From contig NZ_CP011883.2 of NCBI RefSeq assembly GCF_000340435.2, positions 2,836,687-2,900,686 of the forward strand: 64,000 nt of DNA, written 5' to 3'. Origin of the DNA: Mycobacterium haemophilum DSM 44634. GTDB lineage: Bacteria; Actinomycetota; Actinomycetes; Mycobacteriales; Mycobacteriaceae. Made by a program: the position numbers and the translations under genes. Of this stretch, positions 33,209 to 41,178 are shown piece after piece. Below the pieces are notes generated by a model that was not told where the DNA came from, ran no database searches, and worked only from the letters and a program-made list of their open reading frames with translations. Positions within the stretch are counted from its first letter, which is position 1, and every line of letters starts with the position of its first letter.

Positions 33209-34120
33209 GTGGGACTGGCTGTTCACAGCGAATCCGTGCTGATCAACGACGGTGGGCTGGCCACCGAACTCGAAGCGCGCGGAAACGATCTATCCGACCC
33301 GTTATGGTCGGCGAGACTGCTGATGGACGCCCCGCAGGAGATCGTCGCGGTGCACGTCGCGTACTTTCGCGCCGGCGCGACGATCGCGACGACCGCGAGC
33401 TATCAGGCATCGTTCGAAGGCTTTGCAGCACGCGGGATCGGCCACGATGAGGCGATCAGGCTGCTGCGCCGCAGCGTCGAACTCGCCAACGCCGCGCGTG
33501 ACGAGATCGGCGCGGGTGGTCACGCGGATGGCTTGAGCGTGGCCGCCTCGGTCGGACCGTACGGCGCGGCGCTGGCCGACGGGTCAGAATATCGCGGACG
33601 CTACGGCCTGTCCGTCGCGGCTCTGGCCCAGTGGCATCGCCCGCGGCTAGAGGTACTGGCCGAGGCCGGCGCGGATGTACTTGCCCTAGAAACCGTTCCC
33701 GACATCGACGAGGCCGAAGCGTTGGTCAACCTGGTGCGCTCGGCCGGCGTGCCGGCGTGGCTCAGCTACACCATCAATGGGACCCCCGACGGGCCCCGGA
33801 CCCGCGCCGGACAACCGCTTGCCGAGGCGTTCGCGGTGGCCGCCGGCGTCCCCGAGATTGTCGCGGTCGGCGTCAATTGCTGCGCACCCGACGATGTGCT
33901 GGCGGCCATCCGCATCGCCAAGATCGGCAAGCCGGTAATCGTCTATCCGAACAGCGGGGAACGCTGGGACGGCCTGCGCCGGGCCTGGGTCGGTCCGCGG
34001 CGGTTTTCTACGGAGCTAGCCCTGCAGTGGATGGCGGCGGGGGCGCGCATCGTCGGCGGATGCTGCCGGGTGCGGCCGGCCGATATCGCCGAACTGACGA
34101 CGGTGCTGGCGAGCCGTTAG
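33209..34120 (+). CDS. mmuM: Homocysteine S-methyltransferase
   Basis: A 303-residue TIM-barrel enzyme that methylates homocysteine with S-methylmethionine or a similar donor to make methionine. Zinc ligands are the Cys in GVNCCAP and the CC pair in GGCCRV. The substrate loop LINDGGLATELEARG is near the N-terminus. The start is GTG 33209, probably leaderless. Its stop overlaps the convergent clpP2 stop by 3 bp. In H37Rv a further membrane transporter gene (Rv2459) lies between them and is absent here. Confidence 0.92.
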   Translation: MGLAVHSESVLINDGGLATELEARGNDLSDPLWSARLLMDAPQEIVAVHVAYFRAGATIATTASYQASFEGFAARGIGHDEAIRLLRRSVELANAARDEIGAGGHADGLSVAASVGPYGAALADGSEYRGRYGLSVAALAQWHRPRLEVLAEAGADVLALETVPDIDEAEALVNLVRSAGVPAWLSYTINGTPDGPRTRAGQPLAEAFAVAAGVPEIVAVGVNCCAPDDVLAAIRIAKIGKPVIVYPNSGERWDGLRRAWVGPRRFSTELALQWMAAGARIVGGCCRVRPADIAELTTVLASR

Positions 34121-34761
34121 GCGGTCTGCGCCGAGAGCTTCCGGTACTCCAACACGGTGTCGATGATCCCGTAGTCCTTGGCCTCTTCGGCGGTCAGGAT
34201 CTTGTCCCTGTCGGTGTCCTTACGGATCACCGCGGCATCCTTGCCGGTGTGGCGGGCCAGCGTCGTCTCCATCAGGGTGCGCATCCGCTCGATCTCGGCA
34301 GCCTGGATCTCCAGATCGGAGAACTGGCCTTGGATCACACCGGACAGCGACGGCTGGTGGATCAGCACGCGCGCGTTGGGCAGCGCCATCCGCTTACCTG
34401 GGGTTCCGGCGGCCAGCAGCACCGCCGCCGCCGAAGCGGCCTGACCCAGACACACCGTCTGGATGTCGGCGCGGACGTACTGCATGGTGTCGTAGATCGC
34501 CATCAGCGAGGTGAACCCGCCGCCCGGCGAGTTGATGTACATGGTGATGTCGCGGTCAGGATCCAACGACTCCAGCACCAGCAGCTGCGCCATAATGTCG
34601 TTGGCCGACGCGTCGTCGACCTGGACGCCGAGGAAGATGATGCGTTCCTCAAACAGCTTGTTGTACGGGTTGGACTCCTTGACGCCGAAGCTGGAGTGCT
34701 CGATGAACGACGGCAGGATGTACCGCGCCTGAGGTTGGATCTGAGGGTTCTGGGATTTCAC
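34117..34761 (-). CDS. clpP2: ATP-dependent Clp protease proteolytic subunit 2
   Basis: 214 residues, the M. tuberculosis length. The catalytic triad is S110 (LGQAASAAA), H135 (RVLIHQP) and an Asp near 186. It forms the heterotetradecameric ClpP1P2 peptidase that works with ClpX and ClpC1 and is essential in mycobacteria. Its ATG overlaps the clpP1 stop by 4 bp, so the two subunits are made together. Confidence 0.98.
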   Translation of the reverse strand: MKSQNPQIQPQARYILPSFIEHSSFGVKESNPYNKLFEERIIFLGVQVDDASANDIMAQLLVLESLDPDRDITMYINSPGGGFTSLMAIYDTMQYVRADIQTVCLGQAASAAAVLLAAGTPGKRMALPNARVLIHQPSLSGVIQGQFSDLEIQAAEIERMRTLMETTLARHTGKDAAVIRKDTDRDKILTAEEAKDYGIIDTVLEYRKLSAQTA

Positions 34762-35360
34762 TGCACTTCTCCGTTGACGTGGGCGCGGGTAATGATGTGG
34801 TCGACGAAACCGTATTCCAGGGCTTCCGGGGCGGTGAACCAGCGGTCGCGGTCAGAATCGGCCTCGATGCGCTCGATCGGCTGGCCGGTGAACTCGGCGT
34901 TGAGCCGGAACATCTCCTTTTTGATGACAGCGAACTGCTCGGCCTGAATGGCAATGTCGGCCGCGCTGCCGGTCACCCCGCCCAGCGGCTGGTGCATCAG
35001 GATGCGGGCGTGTGGCAGCGCGTAACGCTTGCCCTTCGTTCCCGCCGCCAGCAAGAACTCCCCCATCGACGCGGCCATACCCATCGCGTAGGTGGCGATG
35101 TCACACGGCGCCAGCACCATGGTGTCGTAGATCGCCATCCCGGCGCTGATCGATCCGCCGGGGGAATTGATGTACAGGGAAATGTCTTTGGAGGCGTCTT
35201 CGGCGGCGAGCAGCAATATCTGTGCGCAGAGCCGATTGGCGATGTCGTCGTTCACCTCCGAACCCAGGAAGATGATGCGCTCGGAGAGCAAGCGCTCATA
35301 GACCGAGTCCGTGAGGGTGAGACCCTGCGAGTTTGAACGCATGTCAGTCACGTGGCCCAC
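34758..35360 (-). CDS. clpP1: ATP-dependent Clp protease proteolytic subunit 1
   Basis: 200 residues from GTG 35360, the same length as in M. tuberculosis. The triad is S98 (GMAASMGEF), H123 (ARILMHQP) and an Asp near 172. The frame is open for 24 codons upstream, but the GTG has AGG 9 nt before it and gives the family N-terminus VGHVTDMRSNSQG. It is the first gene of clpP1-clpP2. A ClgR-type operator lies 96 nt upstream. Confidence 0.97.
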   Translation of the reverse strand: MGHVTDMRSNSQGLTLTDSVYERLLSERIIFLGSEVNDDIANRLCAQILLLAAEDASKDISLYINSPGGSISAGMAIYDTMVLAPCDIATYAMGMAASMGEFLLAAGTKGKRYALPHARILMHQPLGGVTGSAADIAIQAEQFAVIKKEMFRLNAEFTGQPIERIEADSDRDRWFTAPEALEYGFVDHIITRAHVNGEVQ

Positions 35361-35455
35361 AGTGGGATACCTGCTTTCTGGAGTTCTGTATGCACCGACA
35401 CTAACTAACCGAGCCCGCTGTTTGGCGGTCACGCACCCCCTGAAAGGGGCACGTT

Positions 35456-35466
35456 CGCTTACAGCG
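35456..35466. promoter_or_regulatory. ClgR-type operator upstream of clpP1
   Basis: CGCTTACAGCG fits the core CGCYNANRGCG of the actinobacterial Clp-gene activator ClgR at every position; the flanking W/S positions fit only partly. It sits between the tig stop and the clpP1 start, where the mycobacterial clpP1P2 operon is known to be ClgR-activated. Confidence 0.55.
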
Positions 35467-35477
35467 TCATAACCCGG

Positions 35478-36887
35478 TCATTCCGCGGCCTCGCCGGCCT
35501 CGTCGTCGGCGGCACCGCTGTTCGGGTCTGATTCTTCGGTCTTCTGGTCAGCTTCGTCGCTTTGGGCGCGCTTGCCGAAGAATTCACTGGTGTCGATCGG
35601 GTTTCCGGCAACGTCGGTGACCGTCGCCGCCTCGACCACCGCTGCGACCGCCAGCCCGCGCCGCACGTCGGCAACCAAGGACGATAACTGGTTGTTTTCC
35701 CGCAGGAAGCCAAACAGCTGCTGTGGGTCGACGCCGTATTGCCGAGACGTGGCGAGCAAGCGTTCGGTCAGGTCGTCCTGGCCCACCTGGATCTTCTGGT
35801 CCTCAGCCACTGCATCCAGCAGCAGCTGCCTCGTGACGTCCTGCTCTGCGGCGCTCCGTGTCTCGGCTTCGAACTCCTCGCGCGAGGACCCACGCTCGGC
35901 GAGCATCTCGGCGAACTTGGCTTCGTCGTGGCCCAGACCGCTCAGCGCGGCGTGCAGGGCATTATCGAACTGGGCCTGCACAATCCCTTCCGGCAATGGC
36001 ACGTCCACCCGCTCGAGCAACGCGTCCACGACCGCGTCGCGGATTTTCTCCGCTTGCTGGGCGCGCTTGGTCTGGCGGACCTGATCGCCAAGATTGGTCC
36101 GCAGCTCCGCCATGGTGTCGAACTCGCTGGCCAGTTGGGCGAACTCGTCGTCCGGCTCCGGCAGTTCGCGTTCCTTGACCGACTTGACGGTGACGGTCAC
36201 CTCTGCGTCCTGACCGGCGTGTTCGCCGGTGGCCAACTGAGCGGTGAAGACTCGCGACTCATCGGCGGACAAACCGACGAGCGCATCGTCGAGACCTGCG
36301 ATGAGCCGGCCGGAGCCGACCTCGTGGGATAGCCCCTCCGCATCGGCGTTCGGTACCTTCTCGCCATCGACGGTGGCCGACAAATCGATCGAGACAAAGT
36401 CACCGAGCGCCACCGGCCGGTCCACGCCGGTCAGGGTGCCGAACCTGGCACGCAATGACTGCAGCTCGGCCTCGACATCGTCGTCGCTGACCTCGACCGG
36501 GTCCACGGCAACCGTCAGGGTGCTGAAATCCGGAAGTTCGATCTTGGGGCGCACCTCGACCTCGACGGTGAAGGCCAGATCCTGGCCGTATTCCTTTTTG
36601 GTCACCTCGATTTCGGGCTGGCCGATCGGTTGGACCTCCGACTCCGCCAGTGCCTGACCGTACCGGCTGGGCATGGCTTCGTTGACAACCTGATCGAGCA
36701 GCGTCTCCCGGCCGAAACGCGCCTCCAGCAACCTCGCGGGCGCCTTCCCGGGCCGGAAACCGGGCAGCCGCACGTGTCGGGCCAGCTCTTTGTAGGCCCG
36801 CTGGAAATCCGGCTCGAGCTCGGTAAAAGGCACTTCCACGTTGATACGCACCCGGGTAGGGCTCAATTGCTCGACATTGCTCTTCAC
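35478..36887 (-). CDS. tig: Trigger factor (ribosome-associated chaperone)
   Basis: 469 residues (466 in M. tuberculosis). The N-terminal ribosome-binding domain contains the signature LPGFRPGKAPARLLEARFG, the middle is a FKBP-like peptidyl-prolyl isomerase domain (about 160-240, GDFVSIDLSATVDG), and the C-terminal helical chaperone domain ends in an acidic tail. The start is GTG 36887, with GAGGAG 8 nt upstream; the longer frame runs into the tRNA-Pro side and is rejected. It is followed in the same direction by clpP1-clpP2, linking folding of new chains with proteolysis. Confidence 0.97.
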   Translation of the reverse strand: MKSNVEQLSPTRVRINVEVPFTELEPDFQRAYKELARHVRLPGFRPGKAPARLLEARFGRETLLDQVVNEAMPSRYGQALAESEVQPIGQPEIEVTKKEYGQDLAFTVEVEVRPKIELPDFSTLTVAVDPVEVSDDDVEAELQSLRARFGTLTGVDRPVALGDFVSIDLSATVDGEKVPNADAEGLSHEVGSGRLIAGLDDALVGLSADESRVFTAQLATGEHAGQDAEVTVTVKSVKERELPEPDDEFAQLASEFDTMAELRTNLGDQVRQTKRAQQAEKIRDAVVDALLERVDVPLPEGIVQAQFDNALHAALSGLGHDEAKFAEMLAERGSSREEFEAETRSAAEQDVTRQLLLDAVAEDQKIQVGQDDLTERLLATSRQYGVDPQQLFGFLRENNQLSSLVADVRRGLAVAAVVEAATVTDVAGNPIDTSEFFGKRAQSDEADQKTEESDPNSGAADDEAGEAAE

Positions 36888-36918
36888 GGGTGTGCTCCTC
36901 GGTGGTCGTCCCTGCGGT

Positions 36919-36995
36919 TGGTCGGGGTGACAGGATTTGAACCTGCGGCCTTCCGCTCCCAAAGCGGATGCGCTACCAAGCTGCGCTACACCCCG
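36919..36995 (-). tRNA. tRNA-Pro (TGG)
   Basis: A complete cloverleaf on the minus strand. The acceptor stem CGGGGTG pairs with the 3' CACCCCG, the anticodon arm is TCCGC-TTTGGGA-GCGGA with anticodon TGG, and the T-loop is GTTCAAATC. The discriminator base is A (36922), and CCA is encoded at 36921-36919. Confidence 0.95.
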
Positions 36996-37128
36996 CGCTG
37001 ACCACGCGATCCTACGGCCCGACGGCAGCGCCTTTTGCAGCGACCTACTGCGTCACAGAGCGGTCGCAGAACAGCTTCAATTAGATTTGATGCCTGCCAC
37101 CACGTACAGTCGCGCTCGACTGATACAC

Positions 37129-37199
37129 GCGGGCGTAGCTCAATGGTAGAGCCCTAGTCTTCCAAACTAGCTACGCGGGTTCGATTCCCGTCGCCCGCT
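37129..37199 (+). tRNA. tRNA-Gly (TCC)
   Basis: The acceptor GCGGGCG pairs with CGCCCGC, the D arm is GCTCAATGGTAGAGC, the anticodon loop CTTCCAA gives TCC, and the T arm is CGGGTTCGATTCCCG. CCA is not encoded. It lies 133 bp from the divergent tRNA-Pro and just upstream of lipP. Confidence 0.95.
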
Positions 37200-37232
37200 C
37201 GGGTTGACCGTTTAGCTCAACGGAAAGGCGCC

Positions 37233-38441
37233 ATGAGCGACGTCGTCATCAAGGGCTCATGCACGTCGGAGTTCGTCGGCGTACGAGATGCCTTCGAGCG
37301 CAACTTTGCGCTGCGTAACGAGGTCGGCGCGGCCGTAGCGGTGTGGGTCGAGGGGGACCTCGTCGTCAACCTCTGGGGCGGCTCCGCCGACGCTGCCGGC
37401 ACCCGGCCGTGGCAGCAGGACACGCTATCCGTCGTGCTCTCCGGCACCAAGGGGCTGACCAGCACATGCGTGCACCAGCTCGCCGAGCGCGGCGAACTGG
37501 ATCTGCACGCTCCGGTGTCGCGCTACTGGCCGGAGTTCGGGCAGGCGGGTAAGGAAGCCATCACGCTGGCCATGGTGATGAGCCACCGCTCCGGCGCAAT
37601 TGGGCCGCGCAAACGGCTTGCTTGGGAGCAGGTGGCCGATTGGGACTTTGTCTGCGAGCAGCTAGCCGCCGCCGAACCGTGGTGGCAGCCGGGGACCGCC
37701 CAGGGCTACCACGCGGTCAGCTTCGGTTTCATCCTCGGCGAGGTGGTTCGCCGGGTCACCGGCCGCACAATAGCTCACTATCTACGCACCGAGATCGCCG
37801 AGCCGCTGGGCATCGATGTGCATATCGGCTTGCCCGCCAGTGAGCAGCACCGCTGCGCTGAGATGGTGAACCACTCCCAAATCCGCACCATGGTGTCCGA
37901 CGCCCAGGCACCCGACGATCCCGTCACGCTGGCCGAACATCCGAAAGCGGGGCTGTCGGTCGCGCTAGGGTTTGTGCCTTTCGTACCCGACAACGAACTC
38001 GGCTTCACAGCACCGGAGCGGTGGCGAGAGATCGAGTTTCCCGCCACCAACGGACATGTGTCGGCGCTGGGGTTAGCGACCTTCTACAATGCGCTCGCCC
38101 AGGAGAAGCTGCTCAGTCGCAGCCACATGGACCTCGTCCGGGTGTCCCAAGGTGGCTTCGACACCGATCTGGTGCTCGGCCCGCGGGTCGCCGATCACGG
38201 GTGGGGTTTGGGCTACATGCTCAACCAGCGTGGCATCAACGGACCCAACCCGCGGATCTTCGGCCACGGCGGCACCGGCGGCTCATTCGGGTTTGTCGAT
38301 GCGGAACACCGAATCGGCTACGCGTATGTGATGAATCGCTTCGACGCCACCAAAGCCAACGCAGACCCACGCAGCCTGGCCCTGAGTAACCGGGTCTACG
38401 CGGCGCTTGGGGTCACCAACGACGTGCTCCCGGTGGCCTGA
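37233..38441 (+). CDS. lipP: Beta-lactamase-like esterase (class VIII, LipP)
   Basis: 402 residues (394 in Rv2463). This is a serine hydrolase of the beta-lactamase/DD-peptidase fold. The SxxK nucleophile motif is SGTKG in VVLSGTKGLTSTC (about residues 66-78). The general-base Tyr is probably that in GYHAVSFGFILGEVVRR, and a third motif, FGHGGTGGSFGF, lies near the C-terminus. It has no signal peptide. Such proteins hydrolyse short-chain esters rather than beta-lactams. The ATG at 37233 has GGAAAGG upstream. It stands alone, between tRNA-Gly and the convergent nei. Confidence 0.9.
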   Translation: MSDVVIKGSCTSEFVGVRDAFERNFALRNEVGAAVAVWVEGDLVVNLWGGSADAAGTRPWQQDTLSVVLSGTKGLTSTCVHQLAERGELDLHAPVSRYWPEFGQAGKEAITLAMVMSHRSGAIGPRKRLAWEQVADWDFVCEQLAAAEPWWQPGTAQGYHAVSFGFILGEVVRRVTGRTIAHYLRTEIAEPLGIDVHIGLPASEQHRCAEMVNHSQIRTMVSDAQAPDDPVTLAEHPKAGLSVALGFVPFVPDNELGFTAPERWREIEFPATNGHVSALGLATFYNALAQEKLLSRSHMDLVRVSQGGFDTDLVLGPRVADHGWGLGYMLNQRGINGPNPRIFGHGGTGGSFGFVDAEHRIGYAYVMNRFDATKANADPRSLALSNRVYAALGVTNDVLPVA

Positions 38442-38493
38442 AATTACCGGTGGTCGGGCCCGCCGGCTCCCATTGCCCTTTGCCACCTACGGT

Positions 38494-39300
38494 TCACACC
38501 TGGCACTGCGGGCACCAAAACACATTGCGGCCCTCGAGTACCGCGGTACGGATCGTTGCACCGCACCCGCGGCAGGGTTCGCCGGCGCGTCGGTAAACGT
38601 ACGTGCGGGGCCGCTCGGGCAAGTAGGACGGCGGACCGTGGTCGTGCTCGGGGCGCACCACGACGATCTTGCCGCGGCGCAAACCGACTTTCATCAGTGC
38701 CACCAGGTCGGTCCACGCTGCATCGAACGCTGTCTGGCTGATCTCCCGGCCGGGCCGGAACGGTTCGATGCGGTGGCGGAACAGCAACTCGCTGCGGTAG
38801 ACATTCCCCACCCCGGCGATGACGGTCTGGTCCATCAAGAGCGCACCGATAGGCCTGCGGGACTTTGTAATCCGAGCCCACGCCCACGACGGGTCGGCAT
38901 CGCCACGCAAGGGGTCGGGTCCAAGCCTCGCGACGACGTCTCCGACCTGGCCTTCGTCGAGCAGCTCGCACACTGTCGGGCCGCGCAAGTCGGTGCCGTA
39001 GTCAGCGCCGACCATCCGCATTCGCACCTGCCCGACCGGCTCCGGAAGCGATACATCGTTGGGGCGGGCCCATTCGGTGAAAGTGCCGTAGAGGCCAAGA
39101 TGCACATGCACGATCGGGCCGTCAGCGTAGTGGTGAAACAGATGCTTACCCCAGGCGCTGGCACGGCGCAGCACCCGGCCGTCCACTAAGGCCGCCGAAT
39201 CAGCGAACCTGCCCTGCGGGCTGGACACCGTGACAGGTGCGCCCGCGAATCGGCGCTGATGCAGCCGGGCCAGCCGGTGCAGGGTATGCCCTTCGGGCAC
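38494..39300 (-). CDS. nei: Endonuclease VIII / formamidopyrimidine-type DNA glycosylase
   Basis: 268 residues, matching Rv2464c. The mature N-terminus after Met removal is PEGHTLHRL, with the catalytic Pro and Glu, and Lys52 (SAWGKHLFHH) is the conserved intercalation-loop lysine. The helix-two-turn-helix segment reads VIAGVGNVYRSELL and a C-terminal zinc finger C-x2-C...C-x2-C ends the protein. It excises oxidised bases and nicks abasic sites. The GTG start at 39300 lies 9 bp from a duplicated rpiB 3'-end fragment; in M. tuberculosis rpiB is its direct upstream neighbour. Confidence 0.94.
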   Translation of the reverse strand: MPEGHTLHRLARLHQRRFAGAPVTVSSPQGRFADSAALVDGRVLRRASAWGKHLFHHYADGPIVHVHLGLYGTFTEWARPNDVSLPEPVGQVRMRMVGADYGTDLRGPTVCELLDEGQVGDVVARLGPDPLRGDADPSWAWARITKSRRPIGALLMDQTVIAGVGNVYRSELLFRHRIEPFRPGREISQTAFDAAWTDLVALMKVGLRRGKIVVVRPEHDHGPPSYLPERPRTYVYRRAGEPCRGCGATIRTAVLEGRNVFWCPQCQV

Positions 39301-39309
39301 CAGAGTCCC

Positions 39310-39350
39310 TCAGACCCGGGCGGCGGGCACCGGCGGCGCTTGGCGAGTAC
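39310..39350 (-). repeat. Second copy of the rpiB 3' end (upstream of nei)
   Basis: 41 bp that align without gaps to 40650-40690, the last 13 codons of rpiB plus stop, with 32 matches. It retains the TGA stop in register and a 14-bp identical core CCGGCGGCGCTTGG. It lies on the nei side of the inserted membrane gene, so the two copies form imperfect direct repeats around the insert. Confidence 0.65.
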
Positions 39351-39383
39351 GCCTTCCTGGCAGTTTCCTGCCACCCAGGGGCA

Positions 39384-40631
39384 TCACAGCGAAGCACCCC
39401 CTCGTGCGCCGACGCCAGCCGTCAATTGAACAGGTAGCACATTCGAATCCATAACCTCATCATCAGGGCGGGACGACCGACCTGCCTGTCTGCGGGATAT
39501 TTCTTGCAGCACCAGCATTACACCACCAAAGAGTATTAGGGCGACAAAATTGAGAATAATTCCTAACCGATGACTTGTGGTGGCTTGCGCTCCCGCATAC
39601 AGTACAGTAAATATCAGCAATGAAAAACGGCGTAGGTCGTTGCGCTCAGGCATGTTGGCGACAATTAATGCGAATGCGATAAACACCACTGGCGCTAACA
39701 GCATAAGAACACGCTCGGCGTCTGTTGCAAATATTCGAGCAAATAAGACTATCGGCGTGTAGCCAATTATCAAGCCCAGAATTGTTCGTTTCTCCTTCTG
39801 CGGAAAATTCGAATGTGTGAGCCCAAAAATTACGATGAGCGGAAGTATACCGAATGCGAGCGCAGTCCCAATGGGGATACGTGATTGAAAGGCCGCCAAG
39901 GCAGAAGTTACCGTTTTCACGATGCTTGACGTGCCCGTTCGTCCAATATAGAAAGTTCCGCCAGGAAGCAGCGAAGCAATGGCCACAGCCCGATAGATAA
40001 AATACACCGCGATTGCACCGAAAGTCGCAATAGATCCTCTGATTAGCATGCGTTTAGGCGATTTGTTAGCGACGAGCACCAGTAGCAGTGTCGGAGCAGC
40101 CAGCAGCACGGGTTCTCTAAACATCGCACCAAGAGCCAAAAGAATTACGAACGCAATAAAATTCCGCCTTAGTGCAGCCCATATCACGAGAACCAGAAAG
40201 AAATTCTGCGCCGGGTCCAAAAGACACATCCGTTGCATACTGAATACACAAAGCCAGTAAGTTGCCGCAACCATCGCGGTGAGCATGCACGATAGGCTTA
40301 CAGCCTCGGTGATCTTAGCAAAAATAAGAAAATACACCAGGAGGGTCGCAAATGTGAATCCGATCGTCACGATCCGCCACGCCGAGTTTATGTCTAAATT
40401 TCCATATATTGATAGGAAATGAACGAGATAAGGTACCGGCAAACGCAATCCAAGCGGATTAGTTTGAGGGGTATGCAACTGTTCTGACATAGTTCGATAG
40501 ATCAAGGCGTCGCTGCGTATCGTGTTCGGCCCCAGCCGCCATGGCATGTATGCTGTCGCTAAATATCCGGTAAGCATCGCGGACCAGTAAATTCCGGTGA
40601 CAATTGTCCGCGAATTTCCAGCGATCCTCAA
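39384..40631 (-). CDS. Polytopic membrane protein, probably acquired; GT-C-like
   Basis: 415 residues with about ten hydrophobic helices and a polar C-terminal tail. The first loop contains RSDALIYRTMSEQLHTPQTN and then RLPVPYLVHFL, reminiscent of the Asp-bearing first loop of GT-C glycosyltransferase-like membrane proteins; that is inference, not a firm assignment. The TTG start has AGGAG 6 nt upstream. Sampled 60-bp lines contain 28-29 G/C (about 47%) against 41 of 60 in nei, and codons are unusually A/T-rich for this chromosome. The gene is absent from the H37Rv order and is bracketed by two copies of the rpiB 3' end, so it looks horizontally acquired. Confidence 0.8.
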   Translation of the reverse strand: MRIAGNSRTIVTGIYWSAMLTGYLATAYMPWRLGPNTIRSDALIYRTMSEQLHTPQTNPLGLRLPVPYLVHFLSIYGNLDINSAWRIVTIGFTFATLLVYFLIFAKITEAVSLSCMLTAMVAATYWLCVFSMQRMCLLDPAQNFFLVLVIWAALRRNFIAFVILLALGAMFREPVLLAAPTLLLVLVANKSPKRMLIRGSIATFGAIAVYFIYRAVAIASLLPGGTFYIGRTGTSSIVKTVTSALAAFQSRIPIGTALAFGILPLIVIFGLTHSNFPQKEKRTILGLIIGYTPIVLFARIFATDAERVLMLLAPVVFIAFALIVANMPERNDLRRFSLLIFTVLYAGAQATTSHRLGIILNFVALILFGGVMLVLQEISRRQAGRSSRPDDEVMDSNVLPVQLTAGVGARGGASL

Positions 40632-40649
40632 CGGACTCTCCTTCTGGGG

Positions 40650-40690
40650 TCAGACCTCAGCTCGGGGAACCGGCGGCGCTTGGTGGGTAC
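40650..40690 (-). repeat. rpiB 3' end, first copy of the flanking direct repeat
   Basis: The final 13 codons and stop of rpiB. It matches 39310-39350 at 32 of 41 positions and marks the right border of the low-GC insert. Confidence 0.65.
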
Positions 40691-41138
40691 GTTCGTACTC
40701 GGCGAGAATGTCGATACGCCGTTGGTGGCGCTGCGCTTTCGACCACGGCGTGGTCACGAAAGCGTCGACAATAGCCAGCGCCTCGGCGACGGTGTGCATA
40801 CGGCCGCCGATACCGATCAGCTGCGCGTTGTTGTGTTCACGCGCCAGCGTCGCGGTCTCGACGCTCCACGCCAGCGCGCACCGTGCGCCGACGACCTTGT
40901 TGGCCGCGATCTGCTCGCCGTTGCCCGACCCCCCAAGCACGATGCCGAGGCTGCCCGGATCAGCCACCGTGCGCGTCGCGGCGGCGATGCAAAACGCCGG
41001 ATAGTCATCCTCGGCGTCGTAGCTGAAGGCGCCGCAGTCGATCGGCTCGTGACCGGATTTTTTCAGATGCTCGATGATCTGCTGCTTGAGCTCGTAGCCG
41101 GCGTGGTCAGCACCCAGGTAGACACGCATGCCCGACAT
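40650..41138 (-). CDS. rpiB: Ribose 5-phosphate isomerase B
   Basis: 162 residues, identical in length to Rv2465c. It interconverts ribulose and ribose 5-phosphate. The phosphate-binding SGNGEQIAANK with E75 (mycobacterial RpiB uses Glu where many bacteria use Cys) and the N-terminal MSGMRVYLGADHAG are clear. The open frame extends 35 codons upstream, but the ATG at 41138 gives the family start. Its last 41 bp are duplicated 1.3 kb downstream, at 39310-39350. Confidence 0.96.
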   Translation of the reverse strand: MSGMRVYLGADHAGYELKQQIIEHLKKSGHEPIDCGAFSYDAEDDYPAFCIAAATRTVADPGSLGIVLGGSGNGEQIAANKVVGARCALAWSVETATLAREHNNAQLIGIGGRMHTVAEALAIVDAFVTTPWSKAQRHQRRIDILAEYERTHQAPPVPRAEV

Positions 41139-41178
41139 TGTGCCCGACGCGGTTGCACCACCCGCCGAGCCGCCTGGT

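Noticed and set aside
33631..34947. 438-codon plus-strand frame spanning mmuM and clpP2
   Set aside because: It runs across two real genes in the wrong frame and strand; the composition is shadow-like.
35436..35450. CCCC/GGGG hairpin as a terminator of tig
   Set aside because: The stem is only about 5 bp and no T-run follows; it is too weak to call a terminator.
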